In this document: positions 1 to 8,685 of the stretch, one piece after another
How positions within the stretch are numbered: the first letter of the stretch is position 1
Layout of the letters: each line of letters starts with the position of its first letter
Source: Desulfovibrionaceae bacterium
GTDB taxonomy: Bacteria > Desulfobacterota > Desulfovibrionia > Desulfovibrionales > Desulfovibrionaceae
Assembly (NCBI GenBank): GCA_019421865.1
Contig: JAHZEL010000008.1
Location: 310,001-374,000, forward strand
Direction of reading: 5' to 3'
DNA length: 64,000 nt
Translations under genes and position numbers: made by a program
The notes under the pieces: model-generated
What the model was told of the DNA's origin: nothing
Seen by the model: the letters and a program-made list of their open reading frames with translations, nothing else
The model's database searches: none

Positions 1-794
1 CGCGCAACGGCGCGAAAGCGGTTCATCTTGTCTGCCTTGAACAGCGCAGTGAAATGCCCGCTCTGCCCGAAGACATCCGCGATGTCGAAAACTACGGCAT
101 CACCATCCACAACGGATGGGGCCTGAACGACATGGAGCATGACGGCGCCGTCAACAAGCTGAGCTTCAAGGCATGCACGAGCGTCTTTGACGAAAAAGGC
201 TGCTTCCGTCCGAGCTTCGATGAAGGCAGCACCCTCAGTCTTTCTGCCGACATAGTCATCGCGGCCATCGGACAGGCCGTGCAGGCCGGAGACTTCTCCG
301 AATCGCTGAAGCTGAACGCCAGAAACTGCATCGTAGCGGATCCGGAAACCTTCGCCACATCCATGGAACATGTTTTTGCCGCCGGTGACGCCGTTTCCGG
401 CCCCGCGACCGTGGTCAGCGCCATCCGCGCCGGCAGAGAAGCCGCCTTTTCCGTGCATCACGACATCATCGGCATGCATCTGCATCTGAACAGGGAACAG
501 CACAGAAACGTCGTCTCCTCCATGCCTCTGGACGGCCTTGAAAAGTCGCGCCGCGTCAACAGAAAAGAGCTGCCCCTGGGCGCTCCCCTCATGCGGGAAG
601 GATTCGACATGGAGCAGGCCACCACGGAAGTGCAGCGCTGCCTCACCTGCGGAAGCCGGGCGCGCATCGCCTACGGCGACGAGTGCATGACCTGCTTCTT
701 CTGCGAACTGCGCTGCCCCGAAGGCGCCATAGATGTTCACCCTTACAAGGAAGTGCTTCCGCGCACGCTGGAAATGATGGGAGGTTCCGACTGA
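1..794 (+). CDS. GltD-like NAD(P)/FAD oxidoreductase with C-terminal ferredoxin domain (5' end outside window)
   Basis: Partial gene. The frame is open from base 3, so the Met codon at 54 is internal. The first residues, ending in EQRSEMPALPEDI, match the pyridine-nucleotide-binding domain of glutamate synthase small subunit-like proteins. VIAAIGQ and VFAAGDAVSGPATVVSAI follow, which are the closing FAD-domain motifs of that family. The C-terminus holds CLTCGS and then a Cys-rich segment (MTCFFCELRCPEGAID), likely a [4Fe-4S] site. Such proteins move electrons between NAD(P)H, FAD and Fe-S centres in the cytoplasm. The stop overlaps the start of the next flavoprotein gene, so the two are probably translationally coupled partners. 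The partner flavoprotein's substrate is unknown, so the physiological reaction is not assigned. Confidence 0.85.
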   Translation, partial: RNGAKAVHLVCLEQRSEMPALPEDIRDVENYGITIHNGWGLNDMEHDGAVNKLSFKACTSVFDEKGCFRPSFDEGSTLSLSADIVIAAIGQAVQAGDFSESLKLNARNCIVADPETFATSMEHVFAAGDAVSGPATVVSAIRAGREAAFSVHHDIIGMHLHLNREQHRNVVSSMPLDGLEKSRRVNRKELPLGAPLMREGFDMEQATTEVQRCLTCGSRARIAYGDECMTCFFCELRCPEGAIDVHPYKEVLPRTLEMMGGSD

Positions 795-2515
795 TGCATG
801 CCACGACACTCACAACAGACGTTCTGATCATAGGCGGCGGATTTGCGGGGCTCTGGGCAGCCAGACAGGCGGCAACCCACGTGAAGGACGTGCTCATTGT
901 CGACAAGGGGCCCAGAGACTGGGGCGGACTCGGCGGCATGAGCGGCGGCGACATGATCACCCTGCATGAAGACCAGGACATCAACGAATGGCTGGACGAA
1001 GTCGTCTTCTTCAACGACGGCCTGTGCGACCAGCTCATGATGCTGGATACCCTGCGCGACTCGCTGCCCCGATTCCATGACTATGAAGCCATGGGCCATA
1101 CCTTCACCCGCGACGCCAACGGCAACTATGTGAGAATTCCCCAGCGGGGTCTCAGCCACGTCAGCCTCACCACCTCCGCGCCCACCGGCAAGGGCGGCAT
1201 CAACATGCGCGCCGCCCTGCTCCGCTCCATGGAGGGCTGCTCCGTCAGACGCATGGGCAACATCATGATCACCGCCATCACCAAGGACGGCAACAGGGTC
1301 TCCGGTGCCGTAGGCTTCTTCAACAGAAGCGGAGAACCCGTGATCATCAGGGCGAAGGCCGTGCTCATCACGGCCGGTACCGGCGGCTGGAAGGCTTCCT
1401 ACCTGCAGAACTCCATGGCGAGCGGCTGCGTGGAGCTTGCGCTTGAAGCCGGAGCGAAACTGCGCAACTTCGAGTTCATCGACAACTGGAACGTTCCCAA
1501 GCTGTTCGCCTGGGAAGGCCAGACCGTTCTGCTGCCTCTCGGAGGACGATTCATCAACAACCAGAATGAAGAGTTCATGGCAAAACGCTACTCTCCCGTT
1601 CTGGGATCCAAGACGGACACGCAGTACAACATCCGAGGCATGGTGCTGGAAGTGAAGGCGGGGCGCGGACCCATCGTATTCGATACCAGCCGCATTCCTG
1701 AAGAGTACATGGAAGAAGTCACCCCTGCCGCCGGCTGGATGAAGCTGAACAACGAAAAGCTGAAAGCTCTCGGCGTCGACTTCTTCAAGGACAAAATTGA
1801 ATGGATGCCCCAGCCCATCGCCTCTGAAGGCGGCATCGCCACCGATCTGGACGGCGCCACGGAAGTGGAAGGCCTCTTTGCCGCAGGCACGGCGCAGAGC
1901 CTGCCCACGGGCGTATACTTCGGCGGCCTGAGCATATGCCACTGCGCCACTTCCGGCTACAAAACCGGCGACGCCATCGGCCGTTATGCCGCAAGCTGCG
2001 AAGCGCCCGCCTTCGACCAGGATCAGGCCGAAGCCCTTCTGAACAGGGAACTTTCCCGTCTGGGCCGAACCGGCATCGCCCCCAAGGACATCGTCCGCGT
2101 CACGCAGGAGCTCATGGCTCCGGTGGACGTCTGCATTCTGAAGACGGAACGGGGGCTGGAGCGCTCGCTCAAGAGACTGGAAGAAGTCAAAAACGAATTC
2201 ATTCCCGCCATGGGAGCCGAAGATCCGCACTATCTGTGCAAGATGGTGGAAGCCCGCGGCATGCTCATGCTTACCGAAGCCTACCTCCGCTCCTCCCTTG
2301 AACGCACGGAGTCGCGCGCAGGTCATTTCCGCGCCGATCACCCCTGCCGGGATGACGGCACGCCCCTGTACTGGGTGGAAATCCGCCAGAACGAAGGAAA
2401 CATGGTCATCGAAAGGAAAGAACTGCCCCTCGGCAGCTATCCGATCAAGCCGTATCGCTACTACATGGATCAGTTCACCTTCCCCCTTGATGAAATTCAG
2501 TCCTTCCTTCGCTGA
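794..2515 (+). CDS. FAD-dependent fumarate reductase/AprA-like flavoprotein, copy A
   Basis: 573 residues from the ATG at 794, chosen because GGGAGG lies just upstream and the start overlaps the preceding stop (TGATG). TDVLIIGGGFAGLWAA near the N-terminus is a dinucleotide-binding motif for FAD. The C-terminal LERTESRAGHFRADHP is the helical-domain signature of succinate dehydrogenase, fumarate reductase, aspartate oxidase and adenylylsulfate reductase flavoproteins. No signal peptide or membrane segment is visible, so it is cytoplasmic. It is roughly 60% identical by eye to the flavoprotein at 3745. The neighbouring GltD-like genes suggest that electrons come from or go to NAD(P)H through Fe-S centres, and the SLC13 transporters suggest an organic-acid substrate. 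The exact reaction cannot be read from the sequence. Confidence 0.85.
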   Translation: MHATTLTTDVLIIGGGFAGLWAARQAATHVKDVLIVDKGPRDWGGLGGMSGGDMITLHEDQDINEWLDEVVFFNDGLCDQLMMLDTLRDSLPRFHDYEAMGHTFTRDANGNYVRIPQRGLSHVSLTTSAPTGKGGINMRAALLRSMEGCSVRRMGNIMITAITKDGNRVSGAVGFFNRSGEPVIIRAKAVLITAGTGGWKASYLQNSMASGCVELALEAGAKLRNFEFIDNWNVPKLFAWEGQTVLLPLGGRFINNQNEEFMAKRYSPVLGSKTDTQYNIRGMVLEVKAGRGPIVFDTSRIPEEYMEEVTPAAGWMKLNNEKLKALGVDFFKDKIEWMPQPIASEGGIATDLDGATEVEGLFAAGTAQSLPTGVYFGGLSICHCATSGYKTGDAIGRYAASCEAPAFDQDQAEALLNRELSRLGRTGIAPKDIVRVTQELMAPVDVCILKTERGLERSLKRLEEVKNEFIPAMGAEDPHYLCKMVEARGMLMLTEAYLRSSLERTESRAGHFRADHPCRDDGTPLYWVEIRQNEGNMVIERKELPLGSYPIKPYRYYMDQFTFPLDEIQSFLR

Positions 2516-2599
2516 TACCAACGATCCTTATGGCTTTTTCCAGGTTCCAAGTTTTCTGAAGCGCCTGGAAAAAGCTTCCGCCATACCAAGGAAACAATA

Positions 2600-3748
2600 A
2601 TGATTTCAAGTATTGATGAAGAAAAATGCACAGGGTGCGGCACCTGCATCAAGACCTGCGCGCTCGACGTGTTCAGGCTCGATACCCGCAACCCGAAGGC
2701 CGCGCCGTGCATGGCGGCGTGCCCGGCAGGAAATGATCTCAGACAAATACACTATCTTCTTCAGCAAAGCAGGCTGGACGAAGCGCTGGACTGCCTCAAG
2801 CAGACCATGCCGTTTCCCGCTCTGGCCGGAAGACTGTGCCATCACCCCTGCGAAAAGCCCTGTTCCCGCCACGCGCTGGACGAGTCCGTCAACATCTCCG
2901 GCATTGAGACCTTCCTCGGCGACAGGGATCTGAAGCGCTCCGTCTTGCCCGTTTCCCTCAGACACCTCTTCAAGGTGGCCGTCATCGGAGCGGGAACCGC
3001 CGGTCTGGCCGCGGCCTGGCATCTGACTGAAGCCGGTTTTCCCGTCACCGTCTTTGAATCCGGGGAAAAGGCCGGAGGCCACATAAGAGAAAACGAGACC
3101 TGCGCCGCCATTCTGGATACCTACCTCGACCAGCTTCAGACCATGGGCGCGGAAGTCCGGCTCGAAAGCCGCATTTCCCTGAACTACTCGTGCTGGAGAG
3201 AAGATCTTGAGGATCTGGGCTTCCGTGCCGTGATCATCGCCACGGGCAGTCCGCTGAACGGCGAAGCCCCCCATGGACTCGACCTGTCGGAATCCGGCAG
3301 AATCAAAGTGGATTCCCGCACGTTCCAGAGTTCTGTGCGCACGGTCTTTGCCGCTGGCAGCGCCGCCCTCGAAAACGCTTCCGAAATACAGATCATGATC
3401 TCCGGCAAAAAGGCCGCGCAGGCTGTCGCCAACATTCTTCAGGGAGCCAACGCCGACATGGGAATGCATGGCCACCGCCACACGCTCCCTTCCCGCAGTC
3501 CTTCCGGACTGGAACAGCTTTTCCGCCATCCCGCCGCGGCCGACGGAACCCTGACGCTGGAAAACGCCCTTGAGGAATCTCAGCGCTGCCTGACCTGCGG
3601 CAGCCGGGCATACATCGCCTATCCTGATGACTGCATGACCTGCTTTGCCTGCGAAACGCACTGCCCGGCAGGCGCCATTGATGTCGATCCCTTCAAGGAA
3701 TTCCACCCCCGCCATCTGGACAGACGTTTCATAGGAGGAAGAAAATGA
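2600..3748 (+). CDS. Shortened GltD-like Fe-S/FAD protein lacking the NAD(P)H domain
   Basis: 382 residues; AAGGAAA precedes the ATG. Domains in order: a ferredoxin motif with Cys10, 13, 16 and 20; a GltD-type Cys-rich region with Cys37, 41, 80, 84 and 88; an FAD motif VIGAGTAGLAAA at 128-139; then, straight after VIIATGSPLN, the closing FAD segment around VFAAGS (249-254); and a C-terminal CLTCGS plus MTCFACETHCPAGAID region. Ordinary GltD-like proteins are about 450 residues or more and carry a second Rossmann domain for NAD(P)H between these FAD segments. Here it is absent without any frameshift. The protein therefore probably relays electrons between ferredoxin-like clusters and flavin. 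Its stop overlaps the next start (ATGA), coupling it to flavoprotein B. Confidence 0.8.
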   Translation: MISSIDEEKCTGCGTCIKTCALDVFRLDTRNPKAAPCMAACPAGNDLRQIHYLLQQSRLDEALDCLKQTMPFPALAGRLCHHPCEKPCSRHALDESVNISGIETFLGDRDLKRSVLPVSLRHLFKVAVIGAGTAGLAAAWHLTEAGFPVTVFESGEKAGGHIRENETCAAILDTYLDQLQTMGAEVRLESRISLNYSCWREDLEDLGFRAVIIATGSPLNGEAPHGLDLSESGRIKVDSRTFQSSVRTVFAAGSAALENASEIQIMISGKKAAQAVANILQGANADMGMHGHRHTLPSRSPSGLEQLFRHPAAADGTLTLENALEESQRCLTCGSRAYIAYPDDCMTCFACETHCPAGAIDVDPFKEFHPRHLDRRFIGGRK

Positions 3749-5445
3749 GTGCAAACGCCACTGTTCTTTCTACGGATGTCCTGATCATCGGCGGAGGATC
3801 CGCCGGTATGTGGACCGCCAAAACGGCGCGGCAGCACGTCAGGGACGTGCTCATCGTGGACAAGGGCCCGCTCGACTGGGGCGGCCTGTGCAGCATGAGC
3901 GACGGCAACTTCATCGTTCCCCACGAAGGGGAAAACCTGATGGACTGGCTGGACGACATCGTCTACTACTACGACGGACTGTGCGACCAGACGGAAACAC
4001 TGGCCACGCTCGCCAAGTCCCGTGAGCGCTTCCGCGACTACGAGGCCATGGGCCATACCTTCGCCCGCAACCCCGACGGCAGCTATCACATGGCGCCGCA
4101 GCGCGGTCTGCCCCACATCAAGGCCACGACGTCCGCGCCTCTCGGCAAGGGCGGTCAGAACATGCGCAAAGAGCTGCTGACCGCGCTCAGAGCTCTGAAC
4201 GTCCGCCGCATGGGCAACGTGATGATCACACGAATCATCAAGGACGGCGATACCGTTTCCGGCGCCGCAGGCTTCTTCACGCGCAGCGGCCTGCCGATCA
4301 TCATCCGTGCCCGTGCCGTGGTTCTGGCAACCGGCATAGGCGGCTGGAAAACGTCGTATCACCAGAACTCCATTTCCAGCGGCTGCGTGGAGCTTGCCCT
4401 CTCCGCCGGAGCAAAGCTGCGCTCCATGGAATTCGCCGGCATCTGGAATACTCCTGAGCGTTTTGCCTGGACGGGGCAGAGCGTTCTTCTTCCCCTCGGA
4501 GCCCGCTTCCTGAACTCCAAGGGGGAAGATTTCATGCTGAATCACTATTCCCCCGTCATCGGCTCCAAAACCGACACGCTCTACAACGTGCGCGCCATGG
4601 TTCTGGAAACGAGAGCCGGACGCGGCCCCATCACCTTCGACGTAAGCCGCATTCCTCCCGAAGGCATTGCCAGCCGCCGCCCCGAAGCCGGATGGATGAA
4701 GCTCAACGACGCCAAGCTGAAGGCCAAGGGCGTGGACTTCTTTACCGACACGCAGGTCTGGATTCCCCAGATTCAGACCAGCCAGGGCGGCGTGCAGACC
4801 GACAGCAAAGGCGCCACCTGCGTTCCCGGTCTCTACGCCGTGGGCACGGCGCAAAGTCATCTCGTCGGCGTGTACTTCGGCGGATTCAGCCTCTGCCAGG
4901 CGGCCACCAGCGGCTACGACACGGGTCTTGCCGCCGGTGAATACGCCGCTTCCAAAGATATGCCCGCCTTTGACTTCGCCTTCGCCGAAGACTGCCTGGC
5001 CCGCGAACTGGATCATCTGGGCAGGCCCGGCATCATGCCCAAGGACATGGACGTCACCGTTCTTGAAGTCGTGACCGCTTCCGATGTCAGCATTCTCAAG
5101 TCGGCGGGCGCGCTGAACCGGGCGCTGGACACCATCATGCACATCCGGTCCGAGCTCGTGCCCAACATGGCGGCTCCCGATCCGCACTATCTCGGAAAGC
5201 TGATCGAAGCCCGCGGCATGGCCACGCTTACCGAAGCGTTCATCCGTTCCTCTCTGGCAAGAACGGAAAGCAGAGCCGGACATTTCCGTGAGGACTTCCC
5301 GGGCAGAGACGAAAGTACGCCGCCTTACTGGGTGGTGCTCAGCATGGAAAACGGCAGGATGAAGACGCACAGAGAGTACCTTCCCATGGAAGAGTACCCC
5401 ATCAAGCCGAACAGATTCTACATGGACCAGTTCAACTGGTCATGA
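3745..5445 (+). CDS. FAD-dependent fumarate reductase/AprA-like flavoprotein, copy B
   Basis: 566 residues; start at the ATGA overlap, preceded by AGGAGGA. It has STDVLIIGGGSAGMWTA for FAD binding near the N-terminus and LARTESRAGHFREDFP in the C-terminal helical domain, as in succinate dehydrogenase and AprA-type flavoproteins. It aligns along its whole length with the protein encoded at 794, with shared blocks such as SGCVELAL, YSPV.GSKTDT and YFGG.S. It therefore arose by duplication together with its GltD-like partner. The two copies diverge in the central capping region, so they may act on different acids or form a heteromer. It is predicted to be cytoplasmic. Confidence 0.85.
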   Translation: MSANATVLSTDVLIIGGGSAGMWTAKTARQHVRDVLIVDKGPLDWGGLCSMSDGNFIVPHEGENLMDWLDDIVYYYDGLCDQTETLATLAKSRERFRDYEAMGHTFARNPDGSYHMAPQRGLPHIKATTSAPLGKGGQNMRKELLTALRALNVRRMGNVMITRIIKDGDTVSGAAGFFTRSGLPIIIRARAVVLATGIGGWKTSYHQNSISSGCVELALSAGAKLRSMEFAGIWNTPERFAWTGQSVLLPLGARFLNSKGEDFMLNHYSPVIGSKTDTLYNVRAMVLETRAGRGPITFDVSRIPPEGIASRRPEAGWMKLNDAKLKAKGVDFFTDTQVWIPQIQTSQGGVQTDSKGATCVPGLYAVGTAQSHLVGVYFGGFSLCQAATSGYDTGLAAGEYAASKDMPAFDFAFAEDCLARELDHLGRPGIMPKDMDVTVLEVVTASDVSILKSAGALNRALDTIMHIRSELVPNMAAPDPHYLGKLIEARGMATLTEAFIRSSLARTESRAGHFREDFPGRDESTPPYWVVLSMENGRMKTHREYLPMEEYPIKPNRFYMDQFNWS

Positions 5446-5452
5446 GCGCCGT

Positions 5453-5500
5453 AAGGCGGTCATGGCAGATTCCGCAAGGATAACGACATGACCGCCTTTC
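5453..5500 (+). terminator. Hairpin after flavoprotein B, possible terminator or attenuator
   Basis: AAGGCGGTCATG and CATGACCGCCTTT form a 12-bp stem around a loop of about 22 bases, starting 8 bases after the flavoprotein stop. The T-run is short, so termination may be partial, leaving some read-through into the transporter genes. Confidence 0.5.
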
Positions 5501-5636
5501 CGTGCAACCGAAGGTCATGCCGACGCATGACCCGGAGCGGCGAACCTCAGCCCGTCGCTCCTTGTATCGTGTCATCAGGCCCCGTTCCGGAGTTTCTCCG
5601 ACGCATCAGGAAGCGTCCCTTCTTCTGGAGGTCAAT

Positions 5637-7037
5637 ATGTTTGCCAATCTGCAGGAAATCAGAAAATCCGTCCTGTTCGGGTGGATAGCCAGTCTCGCCA
5701 TTGCCCTGGCCATCACCTTCTGTTTTTACGATCCCGCCACTCCGAAGGCCAACCTGTACTGGTTCGGCACCATCATGGGCATCTGCATGTTCGCCTTTGA
5801 GGTGCTCCCCACGTTCGCCACGGCCATTCTGCTGCTCATGTTCTACATCGTCACGGGCATCGCCGGTCCGGGAATGGCCTTTGTCGGCTGGACAAAGCCC
5901 ATTCCGTGGATGTGCATGTGCGGCATGCTCATCGGCATTCTCATGGACAAGTGCAACATCTCGACCAGAATCGCACTTCTGACCATATCGAGAATAGGCA
6001 AGACGCCCATCCGGCTCTACATCTCCTTTTATCTGGCAGGCATGGTGCTCGGCGCCATCATTCCCGACACCCTGACCGTCATCATCATCTTCATGGCCAT
6101 AGCCTCGACCATCTGCAAGAAGCTCCAGCTGCCCCCCGTATCGAGAGCTTCCAGCACCATCATTCTCGGGGCCTTCATCGGCGCTCAGGTCGCCTGCGCC
6201 ACCTATCTGCCCGACAACGTGGGCATCATTGCCATGGAAATGGTGAAGGAAATCGGCATCACCACATCCTGGCTCCAGTATTTCTGGGAAAACCTTCCCT
6301 TCTCCGTCATGCACGCGCTGATCGCGTTCACCATTCTCCACTTCTTCGGCAGCAAGCATCTTGCCAAGCATATCGATAATGCGCGCGTGTACGCGGAAGA
6401 AGAACTCAAGGCGCTCGGCCCCGTCAGCAACGCGGAATACAGAACGCTCGGCCTTGCCGTCATGGCTCTGATCGCCTTCATGACCGAACCCTTCCACGGC
6501 ATTCCCGGCTACTATGCCTTCTGCTCCGTCGTTCTCCTCGGCTTCACCCCCTGCGTCGGCCTGCTGACCAAAGACGATCTCAAGAAGATCGACTTCCCCA
6601 TTCTGTTCTTCATCGCCGCGTGCATGGCCATAGGCATCATCGGCATGGAACTCGACATTCCCAGCAAGGTCGTTGCCGGCATCATGCCCATCATGCAGGC
6701 CGTGGAAAGTTCCTCCATCATCGCCATCGCCAGCTACTGGTTCGGCTTCGTGGTCAACATGCTGCTTACTCCCGTTGCCGCAGCCACGACCCTCAGCCTT
6801 CCCATTGCCGAAATCGCGACCAACCTCGGAGAACCCGTCAAGCCCATGCTCTACAGCTTCCTGTACGGCCTCAACCAGTTCGTGCTTCCCTATGAACTCG
6901 GTCAGGCGCTTGTCATGTTCGCCACCGGCTATGTACATATCAAGCACATCATCGTCGTCATGGGCCTCAGAACCGTCTTCGTCATGTTCGCCATCGGCAT
7001 CATGTCCGCATTCGTGTGGCCTCTCATGGGAATATAG
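5637..7037 (+). CDS. SLC13/DASS family anion:sodium symporter, copy 1
   Basis: 466 residues from the ATG at 5637, which has CTGGAGGT immediately upstream; the open frame extends further 5' but those residues are not transporter-like. It is an integral inner-membrane protein with around a dozen hydrophobic segments. PDTLTVIIIFMAIAS and NMLLTPVAAATTLSLP occupy the positions of the paired substrate/ion-binding loops of divalent anion symporters. The family imports di- and tricarboxylates or sulfate. Placement directly after two fumarate-reductase-like flavoproteins suggests uptake, or exchange, of their organic-acid substrate. The specific anion is unknown. Confidence 0.85.
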   Translation: MFANLQEIRKSVLFGWIASLAIALAITFCFYDPATPKANLYWFGTIMGICMFAFEVLPTFATAILLLMFYIVTGIAGPGMAFVGWTKPIPWMCMCGMLIGILMDKCNISTRIALLTISRIGKTPIRLYISFYLAGMVLGAIIPDTLTVIIIFMAIASTICKKLQLPPVSRASSTIILGAFIGAQVACATYLPDNVGIIAMEMVKEIGITTSWLQYFWENLPFSVMHALIAFTILHFFGSKHLAKHIDNARVYAEEELKALGPVSNAEYRTLGLAVMALIAFMTEPFHGIPGYYAFCSVVLLGFTPCVGLLTKDDLKKIDFPILFFIAACMAIGIIGMELDIPSKVVAGIMPIMQAVESSSIIAIASYWFGFVVNMLLTPVAAATTLSLPIAEIATNLGEPVKPMLYSFLYGLNQFVLPYELGQALVMFATGYVHIKHIIVVMGLRTVFVMFAIGIMSAFVWPLMGI

Positions 7038-7067
7038 TAACAACATGATGTTCCGATAACTGACAGC

Positions 7068-7116
7068 GCAGGACAATGCGGCTTTGCTCAAGTACGGACA
7101 AGGCCGCATTTCCTGC
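7068..7116 (+). terminator. Long inverted repeat between the two SLC13 genes
   Basis: GCAGGACAATGCGGC (7068-7082) pairs with GCCGCATTTCCTGC (7103-7116) with one unpaired base. No T-run follows, so it may stabilise mRNA or reduce read-through rather than act as a simple terminator. Confidence 0.45.
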
Positions 7117-7147
7117 ATACCCTACAGGCAACTATCAGGGGGATTAC

Positions 7148-8533
7148 ATGATAGCACTCAACAGCAAGGGCTTCAGATGGTCGGCCAGTCTCATTTGTGC
7201 CATAATCGCCACCTTTCTGCTGCAGTCGAGTTCGTCTCAAAGCATCAACCTTTACTGGTTCGGAACAATCTTTGCCATAGGCATCTTCGCCTTTGATCTT
7301 CTCCCCACCTTCGTCACAGCCTTCCTGCTGCTGATATTCTACATTCTTACGGGAGTTTCTTCTCCCGACACCGTATTCTCAGGCTTCCTCTCCCCCATTC
7401 CCTGGATGTGCCTGAGCGGCATGCTCATAGGCGTGCTCATGGAAAAGAACGGACTGGCCTCGCGCATCGCTCTTTTCACGGTCAGCAGAATAGGCACCAC
7501 CCCCATCCGCCTTTATCTGGCCTTCCTCACCGCCGGATACCTCGTCAGCGCCATCATCCCCGACACCATCACCGTCACCATCATCTTCATGGCCATAGCT
7601 TCGGGCATGTGTCACAGCCTGAATCTTCCCCAGAGTTCGCGAGCCGCCTCCACCCTCATTCTGGCGGCCTTCTTCGGGTCCAACATTTCCAGCGCCTCGT
7701 TTCTGCCCAACAACATAGGTCTTCCCGGACTCATCATGGTTCAGGACATGGGCATCACCTTCAGCTGGATAGGTTTCTTTGTGGAAAACCTTCCCTACGA
7801 ACTTCTCAATGCGCTGGTTTCCTTTACCATACTGCACTTCTTCGGCAGCAGGGAACTTGAACGCTACATCAACGCCTTCAGAAACAGCGCCGCCTGTGAG
7901 CTGGAAGCGCTGGGCAACATGAGCATGCGTGAAAAGAAAACCCTTCTTCTGGCCCTGCTGGCGCTTCTGGCCTTCGCCACCGAAAGCCTGCATTCCCTCC
8001 CCGGATATTATGCCTTCTGCGCCGTCGTTCTGCTCGGCTTCACCCCGATTTTCAACCTGCTCTCGACGGACGATCTGAAAGAGGTGCAGTTCCCCATTCT
8101 GTTCTTCATCGTCGGCTGCATGGCCATCGGCACGGTTGCCGGAGAACTGGGGCTTCCCGCCTGGCTGGCGCAGAACCTTCAGCCTTTCCTTGAACAGTTC
8201 AACTCGGGGCCGCTGGTCTCGCTCTTTGCCTACTGGACGGGCATTGTCACCAATATGGTGCTCACGCCCATAGCGGCAGCCACCTCGCTCAGCGTCCCCA
8301 TGGGCGAAATCGCCACCTCGCTCGACCTTACCATCAAGCCCGTGCTTTACAGTTTTCTGTACGGCCTCGACCAGTTTATTCTTCCCTATGAACTCACCCC
8401 GGCCCTCATCATGTTCGCCACAGGCTATGTCCGCATCAAGGACCTGCTTGTAGTCATGCCCCTGCGCATGCTCGGAACCAGCGTTGCCGTCGTTGTTGTG
8501 GCGGCCTTCTGCTGGCCCGCTCTCGGCATATAA
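7148..8533 (+). CDS. SLC13/DASS family anion:sodium symporter, copy 2
   Basis: 461 residues from the ATG at 7148, which has CAGGGGGA upstream. It is polytopic and inner-membrane, and clearly paralogous to the protein at 5637 (for example INLYWFGTI versus ANLYWFGTI, and NMVLTPIAAATSLSVP versus NMLLTPVAAATTLSLP). The two transporters mirror the duplicated flavoproteins upstream, so one may import the substrate and the other export the product, as in antiport-based anaerobic respiration. That division of labour is inference. A strong terminator follows, closing the cluster. Confidence 0.85.
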   Translation: MIALNSKGFRWSASLICAIIATFLLQSSSSQSINLYWFGTIFAIGIFAFDLLPTFVTAFLLLIFYILTGVSSPDTVFSGFLSPIPWMCLSGMLIGVLMEKNGLASRIALFTVSRIGTTPIRLYLAFLTAGYLVSAIIPDTITVTIIFMAIASGMCHSLNLPQSSRAASTLILAAFFGSNISSASFLPNNIGLPGLIMVQDMGITFSWIGFFVENLPYELLNALVSFTILHFFGSRELERYINAFRNSAACELEALGNMSMREKKTLLLALLALLAFATESLHSLPGYYAFCAVVLLGFTPIFNLLSTDDLKEVQFPILFFIVGCMAIGTVAGELGLPAWLAQNLQPFLEQFNSGPLVSLFAYWTGIVTNMVLTPIAAATSLSVPMGEIATSLDLTIKPVLYSFLYGLDQFILPYELTPALIMFATGYVRIKDLLVVMPLRMLGTSVAVVVVAAFCWPALGI

Positions 8534-8539
8534 CACGCC

Positions 8540-8577
8540 AGGTCCGACCGGAAGACTGTGCCCGGTCGGACCTTCTT
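8540..8577 (+). terminator. Rho-independent terminator of the redox/transporter cluster
   Basis: Perfect 12-bp stem AGGTCCGACCGG / CCGGTCGGACCT with a 10-base loop, followed by TCTT, seven bases after the second transporter stop. Confidence 0.85.
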
Positions 8578-8685
8578 GTGCCTTCCCATAGTCCGGCAGC
8601 GCCGTGCCGCGTTCTTTTTCTCTTTTCCGCGCACGCTTACGCCTTCCGGAACAACCCCGTTCGACAAACCTCTGCAGAGCTCACC

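Noticed and set aside
743..2521. 592-codon minus-strand open frame opposite flavoprotein A
   Set aside because: The plus-strand flavoprotein is unmistakable; the reverse frame is a by-product of GC-rich codons.
5502..5636. 45-residue N-terminal extension of the first SLC13 protein
   Set aside because: The extension is hydrophilic, not transporter-like, and CTGGAGGT sits just before the ATG at 5637.
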